Positions 6,080-13,484 of a stretch of DNA of 13,997 nucleotides are shown here, in pieces; positions within the stretch are counted from its first letter, which is position 1; each line of letters opens with the position of its first letter. A program made the translations under genes and the position numbers. A model generated the notes under the pieces. It did not search any database. It was given only the letters and a program-made list of their open reading frames with translations, and was not told the DNA's origin. Source of the stretch: Oscillospiraceae bacterium (GTDB taxonomy: Bacteria > Bacillota > Clostridia > Oscillospirales > Ruminococcaceae); the NCBI GenBank assembly GCA_016296505.1, contig JAEDJD010000034.1, positions 1-13,997 of the forward strand, given 5' to 3'.

Positions 6080-7282
6080 ATGAACAACAATTGTATTCGG
6101 CACAAAAAACTGCTCAGCGCCGTCATGGTCGGCGTGATGAGTACCACGATGATCGCGTCAGGATTCGATGCGATTGTACGCTTGGAAGCGTCGGCATATC
6201 AGATGATTGCCGAAACCGGCTTCGACAATAAGATTCTGCCTTGGCGCATTTTGTCTAGCAGCCCTGCTTCACAGTTTATTGATATCAACGAAAACGCAGC
6301 GCATATCACGATTCGAGAGGGATTGGGCGCGGATAAAAGCCACTGGGATTTACAGTTCCGATACAGATATCTGAGTTTTAAAAAGGGGCATGAATATAAG
6401 GTCAGTTTCAAAGCGAAGGCAAAGCGCAATGGCATGGAGCTGTTATCACGGATCAGTAACGTGTCCGGCTCAGAACCGTATTTTGTGCTTGACGGCAAGG
6501 ATAATACGATGAAAATGGGCGCGGCAATGGGCGGCGTGTGGAACCAACCTGTGAAGTTGAAAACCGAGTATCAGGAGTTTTCCGGTACGTTCATTCCGAC
6601 TCGTGATATCTCTGATGTCGAGTGGACGTTCTTCTATGCGGAAGATCATAATGGATATGGTGGAAATGCACAATCAGGTGATGAAATATGGCTCGATGAA
6701 ATGTCGATTGAGGATGTGACTGATCCGGACTCCGGGAATGTCGTCGAGTATGATTATGGTATTCGGAATCGTCAGTCCGGCAGCTTGAAGAATAATTATA
6801 TTTCCGTGAACCAGATTGGATACTATCCGGATCTTGCAAAAATCGCAGTTCTCAGTGATGACGCAGGCGATTGGTTGTCATATACGGGAGAAAGTATGCT
6901 GACGGAGGATACTTATACATGGGAACTTGTCGATGCAAAGTCCGATGAAGTCGTTGCGAGTGGAACAACCGGAAAAAAATTCTACGATGAGGATTCTCAC
7001 GACAATATCTGCAAGATCGACTTTTCTGACTGGAAGCAAGAGGGCAGATATTTTCTGCGGATCAAGGGGACAGACTGGCGTTCCCTTGAGTTTGACATCA
7101 GCAACAGCATTTATAACGATGAATCGCACAATATGCTGACCAATTCGCTCAACTTTTTTTACCAGTGCCGATCCGGCATGAATCTCGAAGCAGATTGCAT
7201 TACCTCCGGTGATAAGGCCGAGCTTGCGCGCGGGTCATCGTATGCCCGATACAGGTCATGTCATGGCGGACTGGCAGGGTAA
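6080..7282 (+). CDS. N-terminal GH9 fragment: signal peptide, CBM4, Ig-like domain
   Basis: This 400-aa stretch has the native promoter, ribosome site and ATG, so it should still be translated. Residues 1-39 are a long signal peptide (basic start, hydrophobic core, cleavage around EASA). About 44-215 is a CBM4/9-type module: GFDNKILPWRI opening, YLSFKKGHEYKVSFKAKA, YQEFSGTF and the GDEIWLDEMSIEDV closing strand. N238 to about 345 is the Ig-like domain that precedes many GH9 domains (NYISVNQIGYYPDLAKIAVL). The first GH9 helix (NFFYQCRSGMNLEADC) follows. After residue 384 it runs out of frame (GSSYARYRSCHGGLAG) to a stop. The product could be a secreted binding protein without catalytic domain or dockerin. 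Confidence 0.65.
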   Translation: MNNNCIRHKKLLSAVMVGVMSTTMIASGFDAIVRLEASAYQMIAETGFDNKILPWRILSSSPASQFIDINENAAHITIREGLGADKSHWDLQFRYRYLSFKKGHEYKVSFKAKAKRNGMELLSRISNVSGSEPYFVLDGKDNTMKMGAAMGGVWNQPVKLKTEYQEFSGTFIPTRDISDVEWTFFYAEDHNGYGGNAQSGDEIWLDEMSIEDVTDPDSGNVVEYDYGIRNRQSGSLKNNYISVNQIGYYPDLAKIAVLSDDAGDWLSYTGESMLTEDTYTWELVDAKSDEVVASGTTGKKFYDEDSHDNICKIDFSDWKQEGRYFLRIKGTDWRSLEFDISNSIYNDESHNMLTNSLNFFYQCRSGMNLEADCITSGDKAELARGSSYARYRSCHGGLAG

Positions 7283-9002
7283 CAATCAGGATGGCGCCGA
7301 CAATGCAGACGCGGCTTCGGTGATTGATGCAACCGGCGGTTGGTACGAATCCGATCGGCATGAGAAAAATCTTGTAAGCGGCGGTATTGCAGCATGGACG
7401 CTTCAGAATATGTACGAGCGTTCCCTTTCTTCCGGTGAGAAAGCGCAAAAATTTGCGGATGGATCCGGTATGGTCGTTGTGCCGGAAGCAGGGAACCAGA
7501 TTCCGGATATTCTGGATGAGTGCCGATATGAGATTGATTTCATGTCGAAGATGAAAGTCGAGGCGGATGAACCGGTATGGGGCGAATTCGCTGGTATGTA
7601 TTATCACGGAATCAAGGATGAAAAATCGCTTCCGATTGATACGGTATATTGGGATTACATCGGATCGGAATCATATGATATCGATCGGCTCGTCAATCCG
7701 CCGACATTTGCAGCAACACTGAATTATGCCGCTTGCGCAGCACAGGCAGCAAGACTCTGGAACGCATATGACAAAGCATATGCAGAAACGCTTTTGCAGA
7801 GCGCAAAGGAAGCATATGCAGCATATGAAAAGCATTGGTATGAGGCTGCGACAAACGAGGAGACCATTACAACTTCTCAATATGCGCCGTCATTGAATGG
7901 AATCGTTTTATTGAATCACAGCGATACCGAGGTCAGAGATGACGCCTATTGGGCAGCCTGTGAGCTTTTTGTTTCCGCGTCGGAATTGGGCGACGCAGAC
8001 GCTGCGGTTTATCTGGAAGCGCTTTCGGGTTATCAAGACGCATTTCAGATATCCACCCGAATCAATGGCGGCAATAATTTGAACGGAGATGGCTCGTATA
8101 CATTGTTTAACTGGGGCAATACCGCTTCTGCCGGTACGCTGACGCTTGCGCTGCACCCCGATCTTTTGACGAAGCAGCAGAGAGTCGTGCTGGAACACTC
8201 CATTCTGAAAGCCGCGGACGACTTTATCCAGACGGTAGATCAGCAGGGCTACGGCATTCCATATATCAATGATATGCTTCATGTCAACGATTTAGACAGT
8301 GGAAATTATGAGTATGGCTCCAATGCGCGTGCGCTTGCCAATATGATGGCAATGGCATATGCCTATGATCTGTCCGGCGAGGAGAAATATATCAACGGTG
8401 TTGTATCCGGTATGAACTATCTGCTTGGCTGCAATCCGTTGGCGTTTTCTTATGTCAGCGGCTACGGTACAGAATATGTGCAAGATGTGTGTCATGTCTA
8501 TTGGGCAAATGCGCTGAATGAGCGATTCCCCCAAGCACCGGACGGTGTTCTAGCCAGCGGTCCGAATGCAGAGTATTATGATGAGTATTTAGCTTTGCTG
8601 AGATTTGTTAGGGATGAGGAGATCCCCCCACAGAGATTGTATGTGGATTCTGTTGAGGCATGGACAGTGAATGACATCGCTTGCTCAGAATGCGTCGCTT
8701 GCATGGGCGGTATCTTTCCTTCAGGAGCATGGCGACGCGACAGATGCACCGGAAATAACACAGACAACGACTCAGGCAACGCAGACAACCTCGCAGACGA
8801 CGCAAACAACGTCGAAGAAACCGGAGACGTCCACACAGAAAACGCAGACAACAACTGTGACTGCACCGACAACAACGCAAACAGCACCGTCCGCGGCACA
8901 GACCACGTCAACGGTGGGACAGACGACATATACAACATTTACCACAGCAAATTCCTCTCAGACAGAGCCGGCAAACATCATCTGGGGCGATTGCAACTGT
9001 GA
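7233..9002 (+). pseudogene. GH9 catalytic-domain fragment
   Basis: From about 7233 this frame continues the GH9 domain: PDTGHVMADWQ, GGWY, GGIAAWTLQNMYERS, PDILDECRYEIDFM, NPPTFAATLNYAACAAQAAR, GSNARALANMMAMAYAYDLSG, NYLLGCNPLAFSYVSGYGT, GPNAEYYDEY, YVDSVEAWTVND. The (alpha/alpha)6-barrel helices are well preserved, but the catalytic positions are not: ESDR for DAGD, VCHV for PHHR, and Asp for the acid Glu. After about 8682 the reading leaves the gene's frame and translates the linker DNA as an Asp/Asn-rich run to 9002. The nearest ATG (7242) has no ribosome site, so this piece is probably not made alone. Confidence 0.75.
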
Positions 9003-9213
9003 CGGTGGAACAGATGTTTCTGACGCAGTTCTGCTTGCACGCTTTTTAGCTGAAGATCCGGAGGCGGTGATCACTACCGAGGGTAAGGAATGTGCAAATG
9101 TCATTAAAGGTGAACTGGATACAGGCGATTTGCTTGCCATTCTGAAAATAATTGCAAGAATCCTTTCGACAGATCAGTTGCCGCTTGGAGACGATGTCCC
9201 CGTTATAAAGTGA
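8671..9213 (+). pseudogene. GH9 C-terminal fragment: end of catalytic domain, T-rich linker, dockerin
   Basis: This frame restores the normal GH9 ending NASLAWAVSFLQEHGDA. A Thr/Gln/Ser linker of about 75 residues follows (QTTTQATQTTSQTTQTTSKK and onward), typical of ruminococcal cellulosomal enzymes, then a dockerin (about 8983-9166). Its first calcium loop is intact (D107-N109-D111-D115-D118, then AVLLARFLAED). The second is worn: NVIKGELDTGD has Asn for the first Asp, lacks Asn and Asp at positions 3 and 5 and is one residue short, although LLAILKIIARIL follows normally. There is no ribosome site at the 8671 ATG. Confidence 0.75.
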
Positions 9214-9217
9214 ATTG

Positions 9218-9261
9218 AAAGACCAGAGGCTCCCGCTATCAGCAGGGAGCCTCTGGTCTTT
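9218..9261. terminator. Strong bidirectional terminator between convergent genes
   Basis: A perfect 17-bp stem: AAAGACCAGAGGCTCCC (9218-9234) with its complement at 9245-9261, and a further GCT/AGC pair inside the 10-nt loop. It starts 4 nt after the GH9-gene stop and lies 37 nt past the stop of the minus-strand gene, so it serves both. Neither flank has a long T tract beyond the stem's own TTT. Confidence 0.8.
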
Positions 9262-9297
9262 ATGGGAGAATTTTATCAGTATGTACAAGAGAAATAT

Positions 9298-10623
9298 TTA
9301 TGCGGCAGTGTTCTGATTGAAAACATTTTGCTTCAGAATGGAGAGATCGACAGCGTTGAGAATGCCGTCAAAATTCATATCTGCCGCCAGTAAAACGGAT
9401 TGTTTTTGCTCAGCGTCGCCGCTGATACAACGCGTCATCAGGTGAATATCGGCTGCATTCACATGAGCGTTGCCATCGAGATCGCCGCTGCCTGCGTAAT
9501 CCGGAAGCTTTACTTCAAACGTAACGACATCGGATGCGGTGACCGTACCATCCGCCTTATTGACCGCTGTGACGCGTACATAGTAGGAGCCGGGTGCAAA
9601 AACGTGCGATAAGCTGGTGTCTGTAAACATTCTGCATTCGTTGAATGGAGCAGCATCGTCACAAACGCCAACGCAATACTTTAGCTCTTTGCTGGTGCTG
9701 TCGTATACGCGGATGTTATAGTAGGTTGTATTTTCGCAATCCTGATAGGAAATTACGACTTCGTCCGTGCAGCTGACGGATACCAACGGTTTTTCTGGAG
9801 ATTTTTTTGCAGGCGCGGGTGCGGCAGTTGTTTCTGTTGTCGGTGCGCACGATACAGCTGGACCGGTTGTAACGGTAGGCTGTTCGGAAGGTTCGGTATT
9901 CTGTGCCGCGTCACGTTCTGCGTCAGTCAGCGTCACCCAGCAGCTTTCCCAGTCGGAATAGCTGCCTCGTGAAAGCGTATTGCCGCTGGCGAGCGAACCC
10001 CAGCGCACGATATTGACGGTAAGCGATGGATCTACAAAGAAGCCTTCAAATGGATAGATATTACCGAGCCGACTGTAATAACCGCCTGCTTCCGTATATT
10101 CCCATGGGGACGAAAGCATTCCTTTGTGAATACCGATGTCGTAATGTCTGACATATTCCTCCGCACCGTTTTTTCCAACGCCGCCGCAGCGGATCAGATC
10201 TGCGCCCTGCGGAAATTCCGTTCCATCCGCGCAGTGCTGTGCAAGTTCGTCGGTATTCGCACAGTGCATGAATACAACTGTCATATAGTCCAAACTGCCG
10301 TCTGCATAATGAACAGGCGCGCTGCTCTGGAATAGCACGAGACCGTAATTCTTTGCTGCGTAGACAACTTTTCCGGTAAACGGCGCAACTGCGTATTCTT
10401 CATATTTTCCGCTGCAATCCATATGGTAAGAGTTGCTGTGTGATGCAGTGCTGCCGCTTTCAAAGGCAAGCTGCGTGACGCACATTGTCCGGAGCGGAAA
10501 CTCTGCATACTCATATACATCGTCGGCGCTCACCGAGATAGAGCTGGAAAAATTGGAGAAAGAAATCAATCCGATTGCGCCTGCCAGAACAGCGGCAGTC
10601 AATTTCACAGAGATATTTTTCAT
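9298..10623 (-). CDS. Secreted dockerin protein with M23-peptidase-like domain
   Basis: 441 aa from the ATG at 10623. I reject the in-frame extension to 10710 because MKNISVKLTA is a proper signal-peptide start and AAAGGAAA lies just upstream. Residues 1-33 are the signal peptide (cleavage near SVSA). About 60-210 resembles an M23 (LytM/lysostaphin-type) domain: YHMD, VAPFTGKVVYA, YGLVLFQS, TVVFMHC, GTEFPQGADLIRCGG and HYDIGIHKG match the family's HxxxD, ApadGkVvya, vvyaHl, vkaGq-iG and HxHfei blocks in order. The metal ligands are unusual: HxxxD is HMD (H67, D69), and the final HxH is HYD (160-162). Residues 242-275 are a Pro/Thr/Ala linker, 280-372 an Fn3-like domain, 380-437 a dockerin with both calcium loops present (DLDGNAHVNAAD, DMNFDGILNAVD). 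M23 enzymes cut peptidoglycan cross-bridges; whether this one is active is unsure. Confidence 0.75.
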   Translation of the reverse strand: MKNISVKLTAAVLAGAIGLISFSNFSSSISVSADDVYEYAEFPLRTMCVTQLAFESGSTASHSNSYHMDCSGKYEEYAVAPFTGKVVYAAKNYGLVLFQSSAPVHYADGSLDYMTVVFMHCANTDELAQHCADGTEFPQGADLIRCGGVGKNGAEEYVRHYDIGIHKGMLSSPWEYTEAGGYYSRLGNIYPFEGFFVDPSLTVNIVRWGSLASGNTLSRGSYSDWESCWVTLTDAERDAAQNTEPSEQPTVTTGPAVSCAPTTETTAAPAPAKKSPEKPLVSVSCTDEVVISYQDCENTTYYNIRVYDSTSKELKYCVGVCDDAAPFNECRMFTDTSLSHVFAPGSYYVRVTAVNKADGTVTASDVVTFEVKLPDYAGSGDLDGNAHVNAADIHLMTRCISGDAEQKQSVLLAADMNFDGILNAVDLSILKQNVFNQNTAA

Positions 10624-10692
10624 AGTCTTGTTTCCTTTGCATTTTGATTGCATTTGTACAGGGGGGCAGTCTGAGCTATGCGGTTCGCTAAT

Positions 10693-10717
10693 ACATATCA
10701 CAGATAACATGATATGT
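10693..10717. promoter_or_regulatory. Inverted repeat in the leader of the M23-like dockerin gene
   Basis: ACATATCA (10693-10700) and TGATATGT (10710-10717) are perfect 8-bp arms with a 9-nt spacer. The site lies in the leader, about 70 nt before the start codon and 70 nt after the predicted transcription start. It could be an operator or an mRNA hairpin. Confidence 0.35.
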
Positions 10718-10793
10718 CGAAATATATCCTTGCGCTGTTGGAATGTGTAAAATTGAACAAAAATATGAAAGCATTTTATTTCTTTATGTTGCC

Positions 10794-10822
10794 ATTATAC
10801 ATCCAATGCAAAATATTGTCAA
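10794..10822 (-). promoter_or_regulatory. Perfect consensus promoter of the M23-like dockerin gene
   Basis: On the minus strand TTGACA (10817-10822), 17 bp, TATAAT (10794-10799), 12 of 12. The start near 10787 gives a long leader of about 160 nt before the ATG at 10623, which contains the inverted repeat at 10693-10717. Confidence 0.85.
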
Positions 10823-11089
10823 GTAGTATTCAATGATTCTTAAAACATTCAGTAGACTTGCACTAATTGCTTACGCTTGATTTATGCAATATGATGAGAA
10901 TGCGTCTGCTTGTTTGCAATCCGCACACGATAGACAGGCAGAAAAACGAACGCGCAAGATAAGCTTCTCATTTTTTGCGGTCGCATTACAATAATTATCA
11001 AATACTGCGAAACTCAGTAAAATCGCAGAAAATCTCGTCAATAATTCCAGAAAATCTATATTTCATCTAGTTATTTAAACATTACTATG
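10823..11089. other. AT-rich intergenic stretch between divergent genes
   Basis: The space between the two divergent promoters (267 nt) contains no open frame with a ribosome site, and I see no RNA gene or clear repeat in it. It may hold upstream binding sites for either promoter. Confidence 0.5.
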
Positions 11090-11121
11090 TGTTATAATCA
11101 AACTACAGAACACTATCTGTA
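11090..11121 (+). promoter_or_regulatory. Extended -10 promoter of the esterase gene with a small inverted repeat
   Basis: TGT directly precedes TATAAT (11093-11098), an extended -10, while the -35 region (TTATTT near 11071) is poor. Just downstream TACAGA (11104-11109) and TCTGTA (11116-11121) form a 6-bp inverted repeat over the likely start site (about 11105), an ideal place for a repressor. A weak -35 plus a start-site palindrome suggest the gene is regulated. Confidence 0.55.
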
Positions 11122-11156
11122 TAGTTATGGGTACATTAAACTAAGGGGGAGTATTT

Positions 11157-12803
11157 ATGTATCTCAAAAAATGCGTAAACAAGATGCTGACAACTGCGCT
11201 TGCTTGTACCACAGCGCTATCGTCAGCAACCGTACTGCCAATACGGGCAGGCGCCGCAGATGATGCCGCGTATTATTTCCGCGACAGCTTTGAATCGGGC
11301 GACTGCGGCTGGAGCGGCAGAGGCGATTGTACGGTCAAGTCCAGCAGCGATATGCCATATCAGGACAATGCTGCGCTGTTCGTATCCGGCAGATCAGACG
11401 CATGGAACGGACCGGAGAAGGATATTTCTGCGATCTGTGACGCGGGTAAAACCTATAGCTTTTCTGTCTGTGTGGAATACGAATCCGGTGCGGATACGAT
11501 GACATTCCAGCTTTCGCTTGCGTATACGGATGCAAGCGGCACCGCGGTTTATGCGCATCTTGCAAAGGCGGACGCCATAAGCGGAAATTATGTACAGCTT
11601 GCAAATACAGAATACACGATTCCTGCAGACGCCAAAAATCCGATTCTTTATGTTGAAACGCTCAGCGGCAGCAGCAGCTTTTATATTGACGAAGCAATCT
11701 GCGCGGAAAGCGGCACTGTAATCGAAGGACCAAAAGAAGTGAAATTTCAGCTCGGCGATGTGAATCTGGACGGCGTAATCAGCGCAGCCGATCTGACGCT
11801 TGCGAAGCGGTACTGTGGAAAGGATTTTCCGCAGCGCATTATGCAGCGTGCCGCCGATCTCAACCAGAACGGCAGCGTGGAGGCTGATGATGTGCGCTGG
11901 TATGCACAGTACCTGACCGGACAGACTACGGTATATCCGGAGAAGGTCGATCCGCCGGTCAAGCCGTTCAACTACGACGCGAATCTGCAATACCATCCGT
12001 TCGATGAAAGAGTATATCTGAGCCAAGCGTCACATCCCGGCAAAGTTGTTGAGGAACACTATAACGGCCCACAGGGTCAAAATACCCTGTATGTCTACCT
12101 GCCGCCTGATTATGATGAAAATAAGAAGTACAATATCTTCTATCTCATGCACGGCGGCGGCGAAAATGAAAGAACGCTGTTTTTCAAGGATGATACCATG
12201 ATGCAGAATATTTTTGACCACATGATTGAAAACGGCGAGATGGAACCGATGATCGTCGTTACGCCGACATTTAATCAGAGTGGTGCAGAGGGATTCTGGT
12301 CGGAATTCCGTGACAAGGTCGTGCCGTTTGTGGAGGGAAAATATTCCACTTATGCAGAATCGACTTCTCCGGAAGATCTGAAGGCGTCGCGTTTCCATCG
12401 TGCATACGGCGGCTTCTCGATGGGCGCTGTTTCTACATGGGCGGTTCTAACACACTGTCTGGATATCGTAGCATATTTCATGCCGCTTTCCGGCGACCAC
12501 TGGGGCGGTACGCAAACAAGTTATGATAAGGCAAAGGCGATTGCCAATGCAATCGACCAATCAGGCTTGCAGAAAGATGAATACTTCATCTGCTGCGCAA
12601 CCGGAACAACGGATATCGCATATCCAAATCTCGGACCGCAGGTTGAGGAAATGAAGAAAATGAGCCAGTTTGTCTATACCTCTGATCTGTCGCAGGGTAA
12701 TTTCTATTTCCTTGTTGCAGAGGGGAAAGATCACTGGTGGGGCAATGTCCGGCATTATGTCTATGATATGCTTCCGTATTTCTTCCGCGAACATCAGCAA
12801 TAA
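11157..12803 (+). CDS. Cellulosomal CBM22-dockerin-CE1 esterase (feruloyl-esterase-like)
   Basis: 548 aa. Residues 1-33 are a signal peptide ending around RAGA. About 38-185 is a CBM22 xylan-binding module (YYFRDSFESGDCGWSGRGD opening, SGRSDAWNGPEKDIS, SSSFYIDEA closing). Residues 199-256 are a dockerin with both calcium loops (DVNLDGVISAAD, DLNQNGSVEADD), placed inside the chain. From about 280 to the end is a CE1 alpha/beta-hydrolase: LYVYLPPDYDENKKYNIFYL, oxyanion loop MHGGGENE, nucleophile S421 in GFSMG, a probable Asp in TGTTD (486), and H526 in KDHWWGNVRHY. CE1 members free ferulic or acetyl groups from xylan side chains. The order matches the C-terminal half of Clostridium thermocellum XynY (CBM22-dockerin-CE1), without a xylanase. 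The ATG follows an AGGGGGA site. All catalytic residues are present; feruloyl rather than acetyl specificity is inferred from the XynY likeness. Confidence 0.9.
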   Translation: MYLKKCVNKMLTTALACTTALSSATVLPIRAGAADDAAYYFRDSFESGDCGWSGRGDCTVKSSSDMPYQDNAALFVSGRSDAWNGPEKDISAICDAGKTYSFSVCVEYESGADTMTFQLSLAYTDASGTAVYAHLAKADAISGNYVQLANTEYTIPADAKNPILYVETLSGSSSFYIDEAICAESGTVIEGPKEVKFQLGDVNLDGVISAADLTLAKRYCGKDFPQRIMQRAADLNQNGSVEADDVRWYAQYLTGQTTVYPEKVDPPVKPFNYDANLQYHPFDERVYLSQASHPGKVVEEHYNGPQGQNTLYVYLPPDYDENKKYNIFYLMHGGGENERTLFFKDDTMMQNIFDHMIENGEMEPMIVVTPTFNQSGAEGFWSEFRDKVVPFVEGKYSTYAESTSPEDLKASRFHRAYGGFSMGAVSTWAVLTHCLDIVAYFMPLSGDHWGGTQTSYDKAKAIANAIDQSGLQKDEYFICCATGTTDIAYPNLGPQVEEMKKMSQFVYTSDLSQGNFYFLVAEGKDHWWGNVRHYVYDMLPYFFREHQQ

Positions 12804-12806
12804 AAA

Positions 12807-12843
12807 AGAAATCCTGAGAAGATACGTTCTTCTCAGGATTTCT
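12807..12843. terminator. Bidirectional terminator between esterase and GNAT genes
   Basis: A perfect 16-bp stem (12807-12822 with 12828-12843) around a 5-nt loop, 4 nt after the esterase stop. On the minus strand it is followed by TTTTTTATT, so it is strongest for leftward transcripts from the acetyltransferase gene; the plus side has only GTTTATC. Confidence 0.8.
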
Positions 12844-12923
12844 GTTTATCATAGAATGTGTCAGGTATCATTTGCGGATTCAAATACTTTCATCTTTTCT
12901 GATAGAAAACCAATGTTAATTTA

Positions 12924-13355
12924 TCATTGATTTTTTTGCGTTTTTCCAGTTTGGCAATAGCCCATCTTTTCGTATAAGCAGCAGGTTCTTTTTTCCTGCA
13001 TAATGGTCTCCAATTCCCAATTCTGACTGCCGTGTATTTTCTCGGCGCACTGAATTGCCATTTGTGCATAGCCTTTTCTGCGATACTGCTTTGCGATAAA
13101 AATGGGAGATATTCGTTTCGGTGTTTCGGGATTCTTTTGATCAACTACACGGATTGCTCCGACCGTAATATCATCAACATTGATAAAATAGTAATAAGTA
13201 AAGGTTTGCTTCAGGCGCATGAATATTTTTTCGATTGTTTCTGCGGCAGGACTGGTTTCGGTATCCTGATATTTTGCATACAAATCCTGAAATGCGGCTT
13301 TCTGCATTTTTAATAATTTTTCCGCATCTGCAAAATTGGCCCTGACCAAATCCAT
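12924..13355 (-). CDS. GNAT-family N-acetyltransferase, C-terminal frameshift
   Basis: 143 aa as read. GNAT features: an N-terminal strand and helix (MDLVRANFADAEKLLKMQKAAF), the YYYFINVDDITVGAIRV hairpin, acetyl-CoA motif A (ISPIFIAKQYRRKGYAQMAIQ with the Q/R-x-x-G-x-A pyrophosphate loop) and motif B (LYEKMGYCQTGKT). The acceptor is unknown. GAGAGG lies just before the ATG. At the end the frame reads TQKNQ and stops, but removing one A from the A7 run (T7 at 12931-12937 on the plus strand) gives TQKINDKLTLVFYQKR and a stop at 12890, a normal GNAT last strand (154 aa). So the gene carries a one-base insertion, a slippage-prone site or a sequencing error. Loss of the last strand might destabilise the protein. 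No strong -35; a TACAAT -10 lies near 13377-13382. Confidence 0.85.
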   Translation of the reverse strand: MDLVRANFADAEKLLKMQKAAFQDLYAKYQDTETSPAAETIEKIFMRLKQTFTYYYFINVDDITVGAIRVVDQKNPETPKRISPIFIAKQYRRKGYAQMAIQCAEKIHGSQNWELETIMQEKRTCCLYEKMGYCQTGKTQKNQ

Positions 13356-13418
13356 AGTTTCCTCTCATTCTGATATATTGTACGTGACTGTTTATTCTGA
13401 ACGCGTCGGTGAAAAATG

Positions 13419-13455
13419 AAAAGACGTTTTTGAACTGGATTCAAAAGCGTCTTTT
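13419..13455 (-). terminator. Terminator of the 13485-13856 gene
   Basis: AAAAGACG and TTTTTGAA (13419-13434) face TTCAAAA and GCGTCTTTT (13440-13455) around a 5-nt loop; one T-G pair interrupts a 16-bp stem. On the minus strand the stem ends in a T-run and is followed by CATTTTTCAC. It lies 30 nt beyond the stop at 13485 and upstream of the GNAT start, so it separates the two minus-strand genes. Confidence 0.65.
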
Positions 13456-13484
13456 TCAGGCTGTTTGACGCAGACGCGTCGGGT

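Larger units (their letters stand above)
6080..9213 (+). pseudogene. Cellulosomal GH9 glycanase, frameshifted twice, with eroded active site
   Basis: Corrected for two frame changes, the gene would encode about 1043 aa: signal peptide, CBM4-type carbohydrate-binding module, Ig-like domain, GH9 catalytic domain, Thr/Gln-rich linker and dockerin. This is a standard ruminococcal cellulosomal endoglucanase layout. The first shift is one extra base in GCGCGCGGG (7226-7234). The second, +1 or -2, lies between 8682 and 8688. Independently, three GH9 hallmarks are lost. The base motif DAGD reads ESDR (7347-7358). The H-x-R substrate motif of PHHR reads VCHV (8487-8498). The proton-donor Glu of the YVD(x4)W(x3)E signature is Asp (8673-8675). 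Point substitutions at three separate sites cannot come from sequencing indels. Promoter, RBS and terminator remain intact. Most likely a decaying pseudogene; a former non-catalytic binding role before the frameshifts is possible. Confidence 0.85.

Noticed and set aside
8608..8938. Minus-strand Cys/Arg- or Ser/Thr-rich frames opposite the T-rich linker
   Set aside because: They arise from reading the ACA/CAG-rich linker backwards; low complexity and no ribosome site.
8755..8960. Repetitive CAGACA/ACAACG DNA as a possible tandem-repeat or CRISPR-like array
   Set aside because: It is the coding DNA of the Thr/Gln linker; repeats are irregular and have no constant spacers.
10624..10710. N-terminal extension of the M23-like dockerin protein
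   Set aside because: The added 29 residues precede a complete signal peptide and a proper ribosome site at 10623; the extension is leader sequence.
11394..12026. Minus-strand 210-codon frame opposite the esterase
   Set aside because: Long only because of codon bias on the other strand; the plus frame has signal peptide, CBM22, dockerin and CE1 motifs throughout.
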